64,000 nt of DNA from Flemingiibacterium sp045649205 (lineage in GTDB: Bacteria > Bacillota > Clostridia > Oscillospirales > CAG-272): contig JAZRPJ010000187.1 of NCBI GenBank assembly GCA_045649205.1, positions 33,052 through 97,051 of the forward strand, given 5' to 3'. Below, in pieces: positions 8,148-16,157 of this stretch (the first letter of the stretch is position 1; every line of letters begins with the position of its first letter). The position numbers were made by a program, and so were the translations under genes. The notes beneath the pieces are model-generated. The model was not told the origin of the DNA, ran no database searches, and saw nothing but the letters and a program-made list of their open reading frames with translations.

Positions 8148-9137
8148 TTATTCTGCTGCGATAGAACTACGCAATTCTTCAATCTTGGCGTTAATCTCTT
8201 CAAGATGTTTCTCCATGCCATCAATTTTTTCATTGAATTCTTCCATAAAGTTCGAACTGCCGGCAATTGTGTTTGCTTTATAATCATAAAGCTCTGTAGC
8301 TGTAAAAATTTTAGCTTCTTCGCAGTCATCCTCGAGGAAATCAAGCATCAGGTCATATTTAACCGTCGTACAATCGAGGTCGTCGTCGGTGACAACATCC
8401 TCAATATATCTCACATGGGCTGAATATGCCGCTTTCTCTTTATATGCATTCTGCATATCTGTCTTCATGGTTGTTTTGTCGGCACATATTACGTCAGAAG
8501 AGAGAAGATAAATCCCGTTTCTGCCTATGCTGTAGGAAAACTTTCCAAGAGAGCCACCTTCATAACGAACAACTTTAAAACCAAATTCCAGCATTAAATC
8601 AGTATACTTTTCGTCATACTGATTTTTGGAAAAAGCAAATGTTGCGGGGAAATCAAAGCTTTCCTGAGAAAGTAAAGCTTTGTATTCTTCAAGATATGCT
8701 CTCAGATTTTCTACAGCGTTTTCGCTCTTTAAGTCAACACTGCCTGTGCCTATGGCAAAGTCCCAACCGGCTGCCTTGAGAGTTTCATAATCGCGCTTTG
8801 TTATACAGCCTTCTCCTCCGGGGAACTGATAGTCGTTCATTACAACAGTGCCCTTGTATCCATACTCGCTGACAAGCGGAAAAACCTTTGTCATAAGGTT
8901 TTGTGTCATGTTGTCAAAAAACAGAACAAAGCAACAATCACCACCGCTTAAGACGCTGTCGTATTCCTCCCACGCAAGTTTTATGTCACGTTCAAGGTCT
9001 GCTCTTTCAGAATTAAGCCTCATCATTTCCGCGCTGACTTCTTCGAGACGCTGGGTTTCTTCACTATTGCCGCAGCCTGTAGCAGTCAAGAGCAACAGTG
9101 TAACAACTATAAAAAGAGAAACAAATTTCTTCATCAT
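8148..9137 (-). CDS. Lipoprotein with polysaccharide-deacetylase-like fold
   Basis: The longest frame begins at 9293, but the ATG at 9137 (MMKKF) has AGGA six bases upstream and starts a lipoprotein signal with lipobox L-T-A-T-G-C, giving about 329 residues. After a short coiled coil (about residues 30-60) the sequence 'GDCCFVLFFDNMTQNLMTKVFPLVSEYGYKGT' style pattern, with 'GWDFAIGTGS' and 'FPATFAFSKN', resembles the strand order of NodB-type polysaccharide deacetylases. The usual metal-binding His residues are not visible, so it may be a catalytically dead or divergent member. It ends in another coiled coil. Function uncertain; surface-anchored. Confidence 0.6.
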   Translation of the reverse strand: MMKKFVSLFIVVTLLLLTATGCGNSEETQRLEEVSAEMMRLNSERADLERDIKLAWEEYDSVLSGGDCCFVLFFDNMTQNLMTKVFPLVSEYGYKGTVVMNDYQFPGGEGCITKRDYETLKAAGWDFAIGTGSVDLKSENAVENLRAYLEEYKALLSQESFDFPATFAFSKNQYDEKYTDLMLEFGFKVVRYEGGSLGKFSYSIGRNGIYLLSSDVICADKTTMKTDMQNAYKEKAAYSAHVRYIEDVVTDDDLDCTTVKYDLMLDFLEDDCEEAKIFTATELYDYKANTIAGSSNFMEEFNEKIDGMEKHLEEINAKIEELRSSIAAE

Positions 9138-9161
9138 TTCACATCCTAAAAAAAGATATAT

Positions 9162-9193
9162 ACCACTTTTATTATAACAATAATAAAAGTGGT
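9162..9193. other. 11-bp inverted repeat upstream of the lipoprotein gene
   Basis: ACCACTTTTAT (9162-9172) and its exact reverse complement (9183-9193) flank an AT-rich 10-base centre, 25 bases before the lipoprotein start. It could be an operator or a weak terminator; no clear promoter was found in 9194-9420, which otherwise shows only small hairpins (for example 9-bp ATAGGAAAT/ATTTCCTAT near 9398-9420). Confidence 0.4.
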
Positions 9194-9422
9194 TGTCAAT
9201 CTTCCTTGTGGAGCAATTGACAAATTGCCATCTTTTATGGTGCGCAACATGGCACCGGACAAAGAACAAAGTGTATCTGACACTTTTTGGCAATAATTGC
9301 AGTTTGAGAAAACACTTTATAATGCCATGTGCGTTTTCCGAGTCTTGTGAGGAAATTCTCGCACGGCAATAATATAAAATTTATTTTTCAGCTTATAGGA
9401 AATGACGAAATTTCCTATGCAA

Positions 9423-9455
9423 TAAAAAACGGCAAGGTAAAACTTGCCGTTTTTA
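9423..9455 (-). terminator. Terminator of the tRNA-Arg unit
   Basis: An 8-bp stem (9429-9436 with 9443-9450), read on the minus strand, is followed by a T6 tract directly after the tRNA 3' end. Confidence 0.85.
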
Positions 9456-9532
9456 TGGTGCGCTTGATAGGAATCGAACCTACGACAACCCGGCGTCGGA
9501 GGCCGGTGCTCTATCCACTGAGCTACAAGCGC
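9456..9532 (-). tRNA. tRNA-Arg(CCG)
   Basis: All four arms fold: acceptor GCGCTTG/CAAGCGC, D-arm, anticodon stem CCGGC/GCCGG around the 7-base loop CTCCGAC (anticodon CCG, decoding CGG), and T-arm with GTTCGATTC. CCA is encoded. 77 nt. A near copy with a destroyed 3' half lies just upstream in the same direction. Confidence 0.95.
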
Positions 9533-9609
9533 ATATGTGTATTTAATTGTGTTTTGTTCGATTCCTAATCGAATACCCCTCCGGGTACTTCCTCGCTACG
9601 CTCACGGCG

Positions 9610-9662
9610 CCTACAGCAACCCGGCTCAAGGGCCGGTACTCTATCCACTGAGCTACAAGCGC
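9610..9662 (-). pseudogene. Degenerate tRNA-Arg copy (5' two thirds only)
   Basis: The minus strand is identical to the intact tRNA-Arg through the acceptor 5' strand and D-arm (first 24 bases) and stays similar through the anticodon stem to GTAGG, but the anticodon loop has only six bases (CCTTGA). The T-arm and acceptor 3' strand are missing. The bases that follow are unrelated GC-rich sequence, and a T-arm-like GTTCGATTCCTA occurs in the opposite orientation at 9556-9567, part of a 7-3-7 palindrome (9557-9573). It cannot make a normal tRNA. Confidence 0.75.
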
Positions 9663-9670
9663 ATGGTTGT

Positions 9671-9699
9671 ATTATACCAAAGATTACTTATAAATGCAA
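9671..9699 (-). promoter_or_regulatory. SigA-type promoter of the tRNA-Arg unit
   Basis: Read on the minus strand, TTGCAT (9699-9694), a 17-base spacer, and TATAAT (9676-9671) end eight bases before the 5' end of the degenerate tRNA copy. No other promoter was found between the copy and the intact tRNA, so both are likely on one transcript. Confidence 0.7.
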
Positions 9700-9750
9700 T
9701 CTCATTTTTTGTCGCAAATAAAGGCTTTCTTGTATCCAGGTGTTGAATTG

Positions 9751-9803
9751 ACTGATTAAAATTAAAACGGACTGCTTTCGCAGTCCGTTTATTTTAATTA
9801 GTC
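9751..9803 (-). terminator. Terminator of the ribosomal superoperon
   Basis: A 10-bp GC-rich stem (9766-9775 with 9780-9789), GAAA-capped on the minus strand, is extended by AT pairs (GACT..ATTAAAAT with ATTTTAAT..AGTC). It overlaps the rplQ stop. Confidence 0.8.
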
Positions 9804-10139
9804 AACAAGAGCGATGATTGCTGTGGGAGCGTTGTCACCACGGCGAACGCCTGTCTTAATAATTCTTGTGTAACCACCGTTACGATCTGCATACTTAGGA
9901 GCGATTTCTTCAAAAACCTTTGTTACAACAGACTCCTTTGTGATAAATGCAAGAGCCTGACGACGGGAATGAAGTGTGTTTGTCTTGCCAAGAGTAATCA
10001 TCTTTTCTGCAAGGCTTCTAACTTCCTTAGCACGTGTAACTGTAGTTTCGATCTTACCGTTCTCGAGCAAAGATGTAACCATGTTACGAAGCATAGCCAT
10101 TCTCTGGTCTGTAGGACGGCCTAATTTTCTTGTACCCAT
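9798..10139 (-). CDS. rplQ: 50S ribosomal protein L17
   Basis: The 113-residue product begins MGTRKLGRPTDQRMAMLRN, the family N-terminus that binds 23S rRNA near the tunnel exit, and has the short bacterial length. It is the last gene of the S10-spc-alpha superoperon, 22 bases after rpoA in the transcription direction, and is followed directly by the terminator. The order rpoA-rplQ is the standard bacterial one. Confidence 0.97.
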   Translation of the reverse strand: MGTRKLGRPTDQRMAMLRNMVTSLLENGKIETTVTRAKEVRSLAEKMITLGKTNTLHSRRQALAFITKESVVTKVFEEIAPKYADRNGGYTRIIKTGVRRGDNAPTAIIALVD

Positions 10140-10161
10140 TGCGTTGTACCTCCTTCTTTAA

Positions 10162-11118
10162 TCAGTCCTCACTGGGAGCGAAGGAAAGACCAAGTGCCTG
10201 AAGCTTATTGAATACTTCGTCAAGACTCTTTCTGCCAAGGTTTCTAACCTTCATCATTTCTTCTTCCTTCTTGAGAGTAAGGTCTTCAACTGTGTTGATG
10301 CCTGCTCTCTTCAAGCAGTTGTAAGAACGAACAGAAAGGTCAAGTTCTTCGATAGTCATTTCAAATACTTTTTCCTTCTTGGTTTCTTCCTTTTCAACCA
10401 TTGTCTCAACATTCATAGCTTCGTCTGTAAGCTGAATGAAGAGCATCATGTGATCGTTTATGATCTTAGCAGCAAGGCTGATTGCCTCGTCTGCAGTCTT
10501 TGTACCATTTGTCCAAACCTCGACTGTGAGTTTGTCAAAATCAACATCCTGACCCACACGTGTGTTTTCAACAGTGTAGTTCACCTTGGGAACGGGAGTG
10601 TAGATGGAGTCAACAGGAATAAGACCGATAAGAGGCTGGGCCATAGCCTTATTCTTTTCAGCAGAAACATAGCCTCTGCCCTTACCTATTGTAAGTTCCA
10701 TGTACATTTTCGCATCCTCGTTAAGAGTTGCAAGGTGTAATTCGGGATTAAGGATTTCAACATCAGCATCGCGGATAATATCACCGGCTGTGAGCTCCAT
10801 AGCACCGTTTGCTTCGATGCGAACAGTCTTGGGGCCGTCGGAATGAAGCTTAATGATAATCTGCTTAATGTTAAGCACGATTTCAGAAACATCTTCCTTA
10901 ACACCGGGAATTGTGGAAAACTCATGCTGAACGCCATCAATCTTAATGGATGTAACAGCTGCGCCCTCTAAGCTGGAGAGCATCATGCGTCTGAGAGAGT
11001 TTCCGAGGGTTGTGCCGTAGCCACGCTGAAGCGGAGCAACGGTATATTTTCCGTAAGAGAGGTCCTCGGACTGCTCTACTTTCTCAATACGGGGTTTTTC
11101 AAATCTTAAATCGTTCAA
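10162..11118 (-). CDS. rpoA: DNA-directed RNA polymerase subunit alpha
   Basis: The 318-residue protein has the alpha N-terminal dimerisation domain ('GYGTTLGNSLRRMMLSSLEG', about residues 34-53) that nucleates RNA polymerase assembly and the C-terminal domain with helix-hairpin-helix ('LDLSVRSYNCLKRAGI', about residues 248-263) that contacts UP elements and activators. A Lys/Glu-rich linker joins them. It lies between rpsD and rplQ; the 90-base spacer from rpsD contains its Shine-Dalgarno. Confidence 0.97.
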   Translation of the reverse strand: MNDLRFEKPRIEKVEQSEDLSYGKYTVAPLQRGYGTTLGNSLRRMMLSSLEGAAVTSIKIDGVQHEFSTIPGVKEDVSEIVLNIKQIIIKLHSDGPKTVRIEANGAMELTAGDIIRDADVEILNPELHLATLNEDAKMYMELTIGKGRGYVSAEKNKAMAQPLIGLIPVDSIYTPVPKVNYTVENTRVGQDVDFDKLTVEVWTNGTKTADEAISLAAKIINDHMMLFIQLTDEAMNVETMVEKEETKKEKVFEMTIEELDLSVRSYNCLKRAGINTVEDLTLKKEEEMMKVRNLGRKSLDEVFNKLQALGLSFAPSED

Positions 11119-11208
11119 CTAATACACCCTCCTATATATTTTTTTGTTACATAGTGTCGGGATAGGTCTAGGCGAATAATGCGATATACCCTGCCCTTGA
11201 CCCAACTA

Positions 11209-11805
11209 TTACTTGGAGTAAAGTTCGACGATAAGTGTTTCGTTGATTTCGTAGTCGATATCTTCTCTCTTAGCAACAGCTGCAATTGTACCGGAAAGAG
11301 TATTCTTGTCAGCGCTGATCCAGGAAGGAACAGTTCTGGAAGAATTACGTTCAACGATTTCCTTCATCCAGTCAGCTGTAGCTGTGTTTTCCTTAAGAGA
11401 AACAACTTCGCCTACAGATACAAGATAGGAGGGAATGTCAACACGCTTGCCGTTTACAAGCACGTGACCGTGTGTAACAATCTGACGAGCCTGACGACGA
11501 GTGTCGGCAAGACCAAGTCTGAAGATTACGTTGTCAAGTCTGCTTTCGAGGATAGAAAGAAGGTTTTCACCAGTGATGCCTTCCTTCTTGTTAGCCATTT
11601 CGAAATACTTTCTGAAGGGCTTTTCAAGTACACCATAGATGAACTTTGCCTTCTGCTTTTCGTTAAGCTGAATAGCGTATTCGCTCTTCTTCTTTCTCTG
11701 ATTGCCACCGGGATTACGGTTGCTCTTCTTATCAACGCCCATAACAGAGGGTTCAATACCCAATGTTCTGCAACGCTTTAAAATGGGCTGCATGTTCTTA
11801 GCCAT
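11209..11805 (-). CDS. rpsD: 30S ribosomal protein S4
   Basis: A 198-residue S4 with an S4-type RNA-binding domain ('SRLDNVIFRLGLADTRRQAR', about residues 88-107). S4 initiates 30S assembly by binding the 5' domain of 16S rRNA. The N-terminus has only one Cys (position 12), so it is the zinc-free form. In Bacillus, rpsD is elsewhere and self-regulated; here it sits in the alpha operon between rpsK and rpoA, as in most Clostridia. Confidence 0.97.
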   Translation of the reverse strand: MAKNMQPILKRCRTLGIEPSVMGVDKKSNRNPGGNQRKKKSEYAIQLNEKQKAKFIYGVLEKPFRKYFEMANKKEGITGENLLSILESRLDNVIFRLGLADTRRQARQIVTHGHVLVNGKRVDIPSYLVSVGEVVSLKENTATADWMKEIVERNSSRTVPSWISADKNTLSGTIAAVAKREDIDYEINETLIVELYSK

Positions 11806-11826
11806 ATCAGTAAACCTCCTTCTAAA

Positions 11827-12225
11827 TCAAACTCTTCTTCTCTTGGGGGGACGGCAACCATTGTGAGGAATGGGAGTTACGTCCTTAATGAGGCTTACAT
11901 CAAGACCTGCTGCCTGAAGTGCACGAATTGCAGCTTCACGACCTGCACCGGGGCCCTTAACATAAACTTCAACTGTCTTTAAGCCATGTTCCATAGCAGC
12001 CTTTGCTGCTGTTTCAGCTGCCATCTGAGCAGCGAAGGGTGTGCTCTTTCTGGAGCCTCTGAAACCAAGTCCGCCAGCGGATGCCCAGGAAAGAGCATTA
12101 CCGTTAACGTCTGTAATTGTTACGATAGTGTTGTTGAAAGTGCTTCTGATATGTGCTGCACCACGTTCGATATTCTTACGTTCACGTCTTTTACGAACGG
12201 CTGTCTTTTTAACTGCTTTAGCCAT
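11827..12225 (-). CDS. rpsK: 30S ribosomal protein S11
   Basis: The 132-residue protein shows the S11 core 'AHIRSTFNNTIVTITD' and the basic tail 'PHNGCRPPKRRRV'. S11 lies in the 30S platform near the E and P sites. It follows rpsM by 14 bases, as in the standard alpha operon. Confidence 0.97.
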   Translation of the reverse strand: MAKAVKKTAVRKRRERKNIERGAAHIRSTFNNTIVTITDVNGNALSWASAGGLGFRGSRKSTPFAAQMAAETAAKAAMEHGLKTVEVYVKGPGAGREAAIRALQAAGLDVSLIKDVTPIPHNGCRPPKRRRV

Positions 12226-12239
12226 TTATGCTCTCCTCC

Positions 12240-12608
12240 TTACTTCTTCTTATTAGCGATTGTACGCTTGGGGCCCTTTCTTGTGCGGGCGTTGTTCTTT
12301 GTGTTCTGACCTCTAACGGGGAGGCCCTTTCTGTGACGTACGCCACGGTAGCAACCTACTTCGATAAGTCTCTTAATGTTAAGAGCTACTTCTCTACGAA
12401 GGTCACCTTCAACTGTATAGTTGTTATCAATAACGTCTCTGAGCTTTGCTACTTCGTCTTCTGTAAGGTCCTTTACTCTTGTATCAGGATTGATACCTGT
12501 AGCTTCAAGGATCTTTGTTGCGCTGGTTCTGCCGATACCGTATACGTATGTGAGACCAATCTCAACACGCTTTTCACGGGGCAAATCCACACCGGCTATT
12601 CTTGCCAT
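12240..12608 (-). CDS. rpsM: 30S ribosomal protein S13
   Basis: The 122-residue product starts MARIAGVDLPREKRVEIGL and has the helix-hairpin 'YGIGRTSATKIL' followed by the basic tail 'NTKNNARTRKGPKR' that reaches the P-site tRNA. It opens the alpha cluster. The 153-base spacer that separates it from rpmJ carries hairpins and a TATAAT hexamer (see separate entry). Confidence 0.97.
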   Translation of the reverse strand: MARIAGVDLPREKRVEIGLTYVYGIGRTSATKILEATGINPDTRVKDLTEDEVAKLRDVIDNNYTVEGDLRREVALNIKRLIEVGCYRGVRHRKGLPVRGQNTKNNARTRKGPKRTIANKKK

Positions 12609-12761
12609 AGTTTTCTCATCCTTTCATAATATGATTGTTGACCCGACTTTCCATCGGATCCGACACCGAAAATTTTGATCAGCTTACAATTATACCGCAA
12701 AAATGAGGGATAAATTTCCCGACAACACAATTTCTGTGTTCAGCCGCGCCGTAAAAATTAA
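12609..12761 (-). other. Structured spacer between rpmJ and rpsM
   Basis: This 153-base gap has no ORF. On the transcribed (minus) strand it has AACACA/TGTGTT and GGGA/TCCC hairpins near 12706-12742, then a TATAAT hexamer (about 12690-12695) without a good -35 at 17 bases. It could hold an internal promoter or a leader for the alpha cluster. Confidence 0.4.
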
Positions 12762-12875
12762 TCAGCCCTGCTTCTGCTTGTGCTTGGGATTTTCACAGAT
12801 TACCATGATTTTACCTTTTCTCTTGATAATCTTGCACTTTTCGCAAATCGGTTTAACTGAGGGTCTAATCTTCAT
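12762..12875 (-). CDS. rpmJ: 50S ribosomal protein L36
   Basis: A 37-codon gene translating as MKIRPSVKPICEKCK and ending KHKQKQG. The CxxC, the later Cys and the His of 'ICENPKHK' form the zinc site of the C+ form of L36. A strong GAGGAGG precedes the ATG. It sits in its usual place between infA and rpsM. Confidence 0.95.
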   Translation of the reverse strand: MKIRPSVKPICEKCKIIKRKGKIMVICENPKHKQKQG

Positions 12876-12924
12876 AGTGAATTCCTCCTCAAATGTTTTA
12901 AATACTGATATTTACCTTTTGTGC

Positions 12925-13143
12925 TTATTTTGCACGCCATGTAATTCTGCCGCGAGTAAGGTCATAGGGAGAAAGTTCAACCTTTACCTTATCTCCGGGG
13001 AGAATTCTGATAAAATTCATTCTGAGCTTACCGGAAATGTGTCCGAGTATCTGATGACCGTTACTAAGTTCAATCTGGAACATTGCGTTCGGGAGAGCTT
13101 CTATAACGGTACCTTCCATTTCAAGAACATCTTCTTTAGCCAC
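12925..13143 (-). CDS. infA: Translation initiation factor IF-1
   Basis: The 72-residue OB-fold protein (MAKEDVLEMEGTVIEALPN, with 'GHISGKLRMNFIRILPGD') is the normal length for IF-1, which occupies the A site of the 30S subunit during initiation. It starts with GTG at 13143, with AGGAGG eight bases upstream. It follows the KOW gene by 12 bases. Confidence 0.97.
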   Translation of the reverse strand: MAKEDVLEMEGTVIEALPNAMFQIELSNGHQILGHISGKLRMNFIRILPGDKVKVELSPYDLTRGRITWRAK

Positions 13144-13155
13144 GGAAATTACCTC

Positions 13156-13434
13156 CTAATCTGAAACTTTAGACTTTAACATGAATTTCAATCTCTTTAA
13201 TTCTGCTCTCATAAGAGCGTCAACGGTATTTGAACCGTTTTCAATCTTTTCTCTGACAGCCTCCGACGAAAACCCTATCTCCTCAAGATGAAGAATATTC
13301 TTTTTCTTGGGATTGGTTATTTTGCGTCTTTTACCATCTGCCAAAAGAGCAAAGCCGTCATTTACGGCTGTTACAAAGAACATCTCGCCGTCATACTTGC
13401 CCTTTTTTGAAATAACAACATCTGAAATTTTCAT
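13156..13434 (-). CDS. KOW-domain RNA-binding protein (L14e-like)
   Basis: A 92-residue protein whose N-terminal half is a KOW motif ('ISDVVISKKGKYDGEMFFV') followed by a charged helical tail with 'KRRKITNPKKKN'. Small KOW proteins of this type occur between map and infA in many Clostridia and resemble the eukaryotic/archaeal L14e. The role is not established; a ribosome-associated function is inferred from position. The first ATG overlaps the map stop (TAATG), but the GAGG is better spaced for the ATG at 13434. Confidence 0.75.
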   Translation of the reverse strand: MKISDVVISKKGKYDGEMFFVTAVNDGFALLADGKRRKITNPKKKNILHLEEIGFSSEAVREKIENGSNTVDALMRAELKRLKFMLKSKVSD

Positions 13435-13439
13435 ATGCA

Positions 13440-14192
13440 TTACCTCAGGGTCAGTATTTTCGGCCCGTTCTCCGTAATAGCAACCGTGTTTTCATAATGT
13501 GCCGAAAGCTTTCCGTCCTTCGTAGTTACGGTCCAACCGTCCTTCTTGGAGAAGGAAACATCCTTCGTGCCCATGTTTATCATCGGCTCAATTGCGATTA
13601 CCATGCCTTTAGTCAGTCTCACACCTTTACCCGCTATGCCGAAGTTCGGAATATCGGGAGACTCGTGAAGCTCACGCCCCACGCCGTGACCGACAAGCTC
13701 TCGTACAACACCATAGCCCATTTTTTCAGCATGAGCTTGCACAGCAGAACCAATGTCACCTACACGGTTACCGTCCACAGCCATCTTCATGCCTTCAAAG
13801 AAGCATTCACGTGTTGTTTCGATAAGCCTTTTGGCTTCGTCTGAAATCTTGCCAACGGCAAGCGTTCTCGCAGCGTCACCGTGGAAGCCTCCAAAGAAGG
13901 CACCCACGTCAATGCTTACGATGTCACCCTCATTGAGTACAATGTCTTTTGAGGGAATTCCGTGAACAACAACATTGTTAGGTGAGATGCAGCAGCAGGC
14001 GGGAAAGCCTCTGTAGCCCTTAAAGGAGGGCTTTGCACCTTCACCCACAATTACCTTCTCAACAATGTTGTTGAGCTCTAAGGTTGTCATTCCGGGTTTA
14101 ACTGCCTCTTCGGCAGCTTCTAAGGCCTTAGCGACTATCAAGCCGCTTTTAGCCATAGCTTCTAAATCTTTTCTTGTTTTGAGAACTATCAT
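13440..14192 (-). CDS. map: Type I methionine aminopeptidase
   Basis: This 250-residue enzyme removes the N-terminal methionine from new proteins in the cytosol. The five metal ligands are visible: Asp in 'SIDVGAFF', Asp in 'GDAARTLA', His in 'GHGVGRELHE', Glu in 'IAIEPMIN' and Glu in 'YENTVAI'. There is no N-terminal zinc-finger extension. It lies between adk and the KOW gene, as is usual in Firmicutes. Confidence 0.97.
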   Translation of the reverse strand: MIVLKTRKDLEAMAKSGLIVAKALEAAEEAVKPGMTTLELNNIVEKVIVGEGAKPSFKGYRGFPACCCISPNNVVVHGIPSKDIVLNEGDIVSIDVGAFFGGFHGDAARTLAVGKISDEAKRLIETTRECFFEGMKMAVDGNRVGDIGSAVQAHAEKMGYGVVRELVGHGVGRELHESPDIPNFGIAGKGVRLTKGMVIAIEPMINMGTKDVSFSKKDGWTVTTKDGKLSAHYENTVAITENGPKILTLR

Positions 14193-14210
14193 ATCGATAC
14201 CTCGATTTAA

Positions 14211-14843
14211 TTACAGTCCGAGTGCTTCACGCACATCACGTGTTGTATCTTCAATTTTCTTTCTGCCTTCAACAACAGTGAGGATACCACGTTCTCTGTA
14301 GAAGTCCTCAAGAGGCTCTGTCTCGGCATGATATACCGCGAGTCTCTTTTTAATGGTTTCCGGTTCGTCGTCTGCACGGCGAATCAATTCTCCGCCACAC
14401 TTGTCACACACACCGGGAATGTTGGGTGCATTGTAAACTGTGTGGAAGGGAGTTCTGCAAATTCTGCATTCGCGTCTGCCGGAAAGACGGTCAACGATTG
14501 CTTCGTCAGGAACAAAAATGTCCAGAACCTTGTCAATATTAAGACCTAATCTTTCAGCGGCTTCTGCCTGCGGAATTGTGCGGGGGAAACCGTCAAGGAT
14601 GTAACCATCCTTGCAATCGTCCTGGTTAAGACGGTTTATAACAATATCAATGATTAACTCATCGGGAACAAGCTGACCTTCTGCAATGTAGCCGGCAGCC
14701 TTAAGACCGAGCTCTGTTTTGCCATTGATATGCTCTCTGATAATTGCGCCTGTTGAAATTGTCGGAATTCCGAGAAGAGCTGAGAGCTTTTCTGCCTGTG
14801 TGCCCTTACCGGAACCGGGAGCGCCTAATAATACCAGCTTCAT
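14211..14843 (-). CDS. adk: Adenylate kinase
   Basis: A 210-residue enzyme that converts ATP + AMP to 2 ADP. The P-loop 'GAPGSGKGTQ' lies at residues 7-16 and the 'DGFPRT' segment at about 84-89. The LID has four cysteines (CRIC ... CDKC), so it is the zinc-binding long form typical of Gram-positive bacteria. It directly follows secY. Confidence 0.97.
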   Translation of the reverse strand: MKLVLLGAPGSGKGTQAEKLSALLGIPTISTGAIIREHINGKTELGLKAAGYIAEGQLVPDELIIDIVINRLNQDDCKDGYILDGFPRTIPQAEAAERLGLNIDKVLDIFVPDEAIVDRLSGRRECRICRTPFHTVYNAPNIPGVCDKCGGELIRRADDEPETIKKRLAVYHAETEPLEDFYRERGILTVVEGRKKIEDTTRDVREALGL

Positions 14844-14869
14844 AAATATCTCCCCTTTAAAGCCCTGGT

Positions 14870-16156
14870 TTATTCAAGAAATCCCTTATAATGTCTCATT
14901 ACCATCTGAGCTTCAATCTGCTTAACTGTCTCAAGAGCAACACCTACAACGATAAGAAGAGATGTACCTGTAAGAGCAAGAGAAGCGATAGGAGCCTTTG
15001 TAAGAAGAGTTACAATGATGGGAAGCACTGCGATAATAGCAAGTGCAATCGCACCGATAAGAGTAATCTTAGAAAGAACCTTTGTTATATAATCGCTTGT
15101 GGGCTTGCCGGGACGGATACCCATGATTGTACCGCCGTTCTGCTTAATGTTGTTCGCAATTTCAATGGGATTAAAAGTAATCGAAGAATAGAAATATGTG
15201 AACGCGATAATAAGAACGAACAGGAATACAGGGTAGAACCAGCCGCCTGTCATGAAGTTTGCAACCTTGTAAAGCCAGTGGCTTGTGTTACCTGCTGCAA
15301 AAAGCTGAGCAAGTGTTGCAGGGAAGGAAATGATGCTCATTGCGAAGATAATCGGAATTACGCCGCCCTGAGTAACCTTGAGGGGAATGTTGGAGGACTG
15401 ACCGCCATACATCTTGTTACCTACAACTCTCTTTGCATACTGTACGGGGATCTTTCTTTCAGCGTCGTTAATCATAACAACGAAGAGAATGGAAAGAAGT
15501 ACGTAAACAATGAGAAGTGCCCATGCGTACCAAGCGGAAAGTGCCTGGCTTGCTGTAACGAGCATCATGGGGATGCTTGCTACAATACCTGCGAAGATGA
15601 TCATGGAGATACCGTTGCCGATGCCTCTGCCAGTGATCTGTTCGCCGAGCCACATAAGGAATGCTGTACCTGCTGTGAAAGCAGTGATGATGGAAAGTGC
15701 CACGAAGATTTCGGGCATTGAACCATCAAGCACGATAGCACCCTGGCTCTTAAGTGTGAAGTAAAGACCTAAAGCCTGTACTGCACCAAGAACTACTGTA
15801 ACGTATCTTGTGATTTTTGTAATCTTCTTTCTGCCTTCTGCGCCCTCTTTTGCCATTCTCTCTAAAGCAGGAATAGCAACAGTCAAAAGCTGCATAATAA
15901 TGGAGCTGTTGATGTAGGGAGAAATGGACATTGCAAAGATTGTTGCATTTGCCAAAGATCCACCGGAGAAAGAGTTCATAAGATTGAAAAGTGTGCCGCC
16001 GTTACCCTGTGTGAGCCAAGCTTCAACAACTTCAGCGTTAATCCACGGAACGGGGATGAAGCTTCCTAAACGGAAAACTACGATCAAAAGCACTGTGAAA
16101 AGGATTTTCTTTCTCAAATCCGGGATCTTCCATGCATTTCTTAATGTCTGAAGCAT
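14870..16156 (-). CDS. secY: Preprotein translocase subunit SecY
   Basis: A 428-residue membrane protein with ten helices, the central pore of the Sec translocon. The start 'MLQTLRNAWKIPDLRKKI', the helix-2 plug region and 'YAKRVVGNKMYGGQSSNIPLK' type cytosolic loop are all present. It is separated from rplO by a single base, in the standard spc order. Confidence 0.97.
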   Translation of the reverse strand: MLQTLRNAWKIPDLRKKILFTVLLIVVFRLGSFIPVPWINAEVVEAWLTQGNGGTLFNLMNSFSGGSLANATIFAMSISPYINSSIIMQLLTVAIPALERMAKEGAEGRKKITKITRYVTVVLGAVQALGLYFTLKSQGAIVLDGSMPEIFVALSIITAFTAGTAFLMWLGEQITGRGIGNGISMIIFAGIVASIPMMLVTASQALSAWYAWALLIVYVLLSILFVVMINDAERKIPVQYAKRVVGNKMYGGQSSNIPLKVTQGGVIPIIFAMSIISFPATLAQLFAAGNTSHWLYKVANFMTGGWFYPVFLFVLIIAFTYFYSSITFNPIEIANNIKQNGGTIMGIRPGKPTSDYITKVLSKITLIGAIALAIIAVLPIIVTLLTKAPIASLALTGTSLLIVVGVALETVKQIEAQMVMRHYKGFLE

Positions 16157-16157
16157 G

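Noticed and set aside
9610..9662. A second functional tRNA-Arg
   Set aside because: The anticodon loop has six bases and the T-arm and acceptor 3' strand are missing.
14891..15721. 276-codon plus-strand ORF opposite secY
   Set aside because: Cys/Asp/Asn-rich shadow of the secY codons, with no RBS and no conserved domain.
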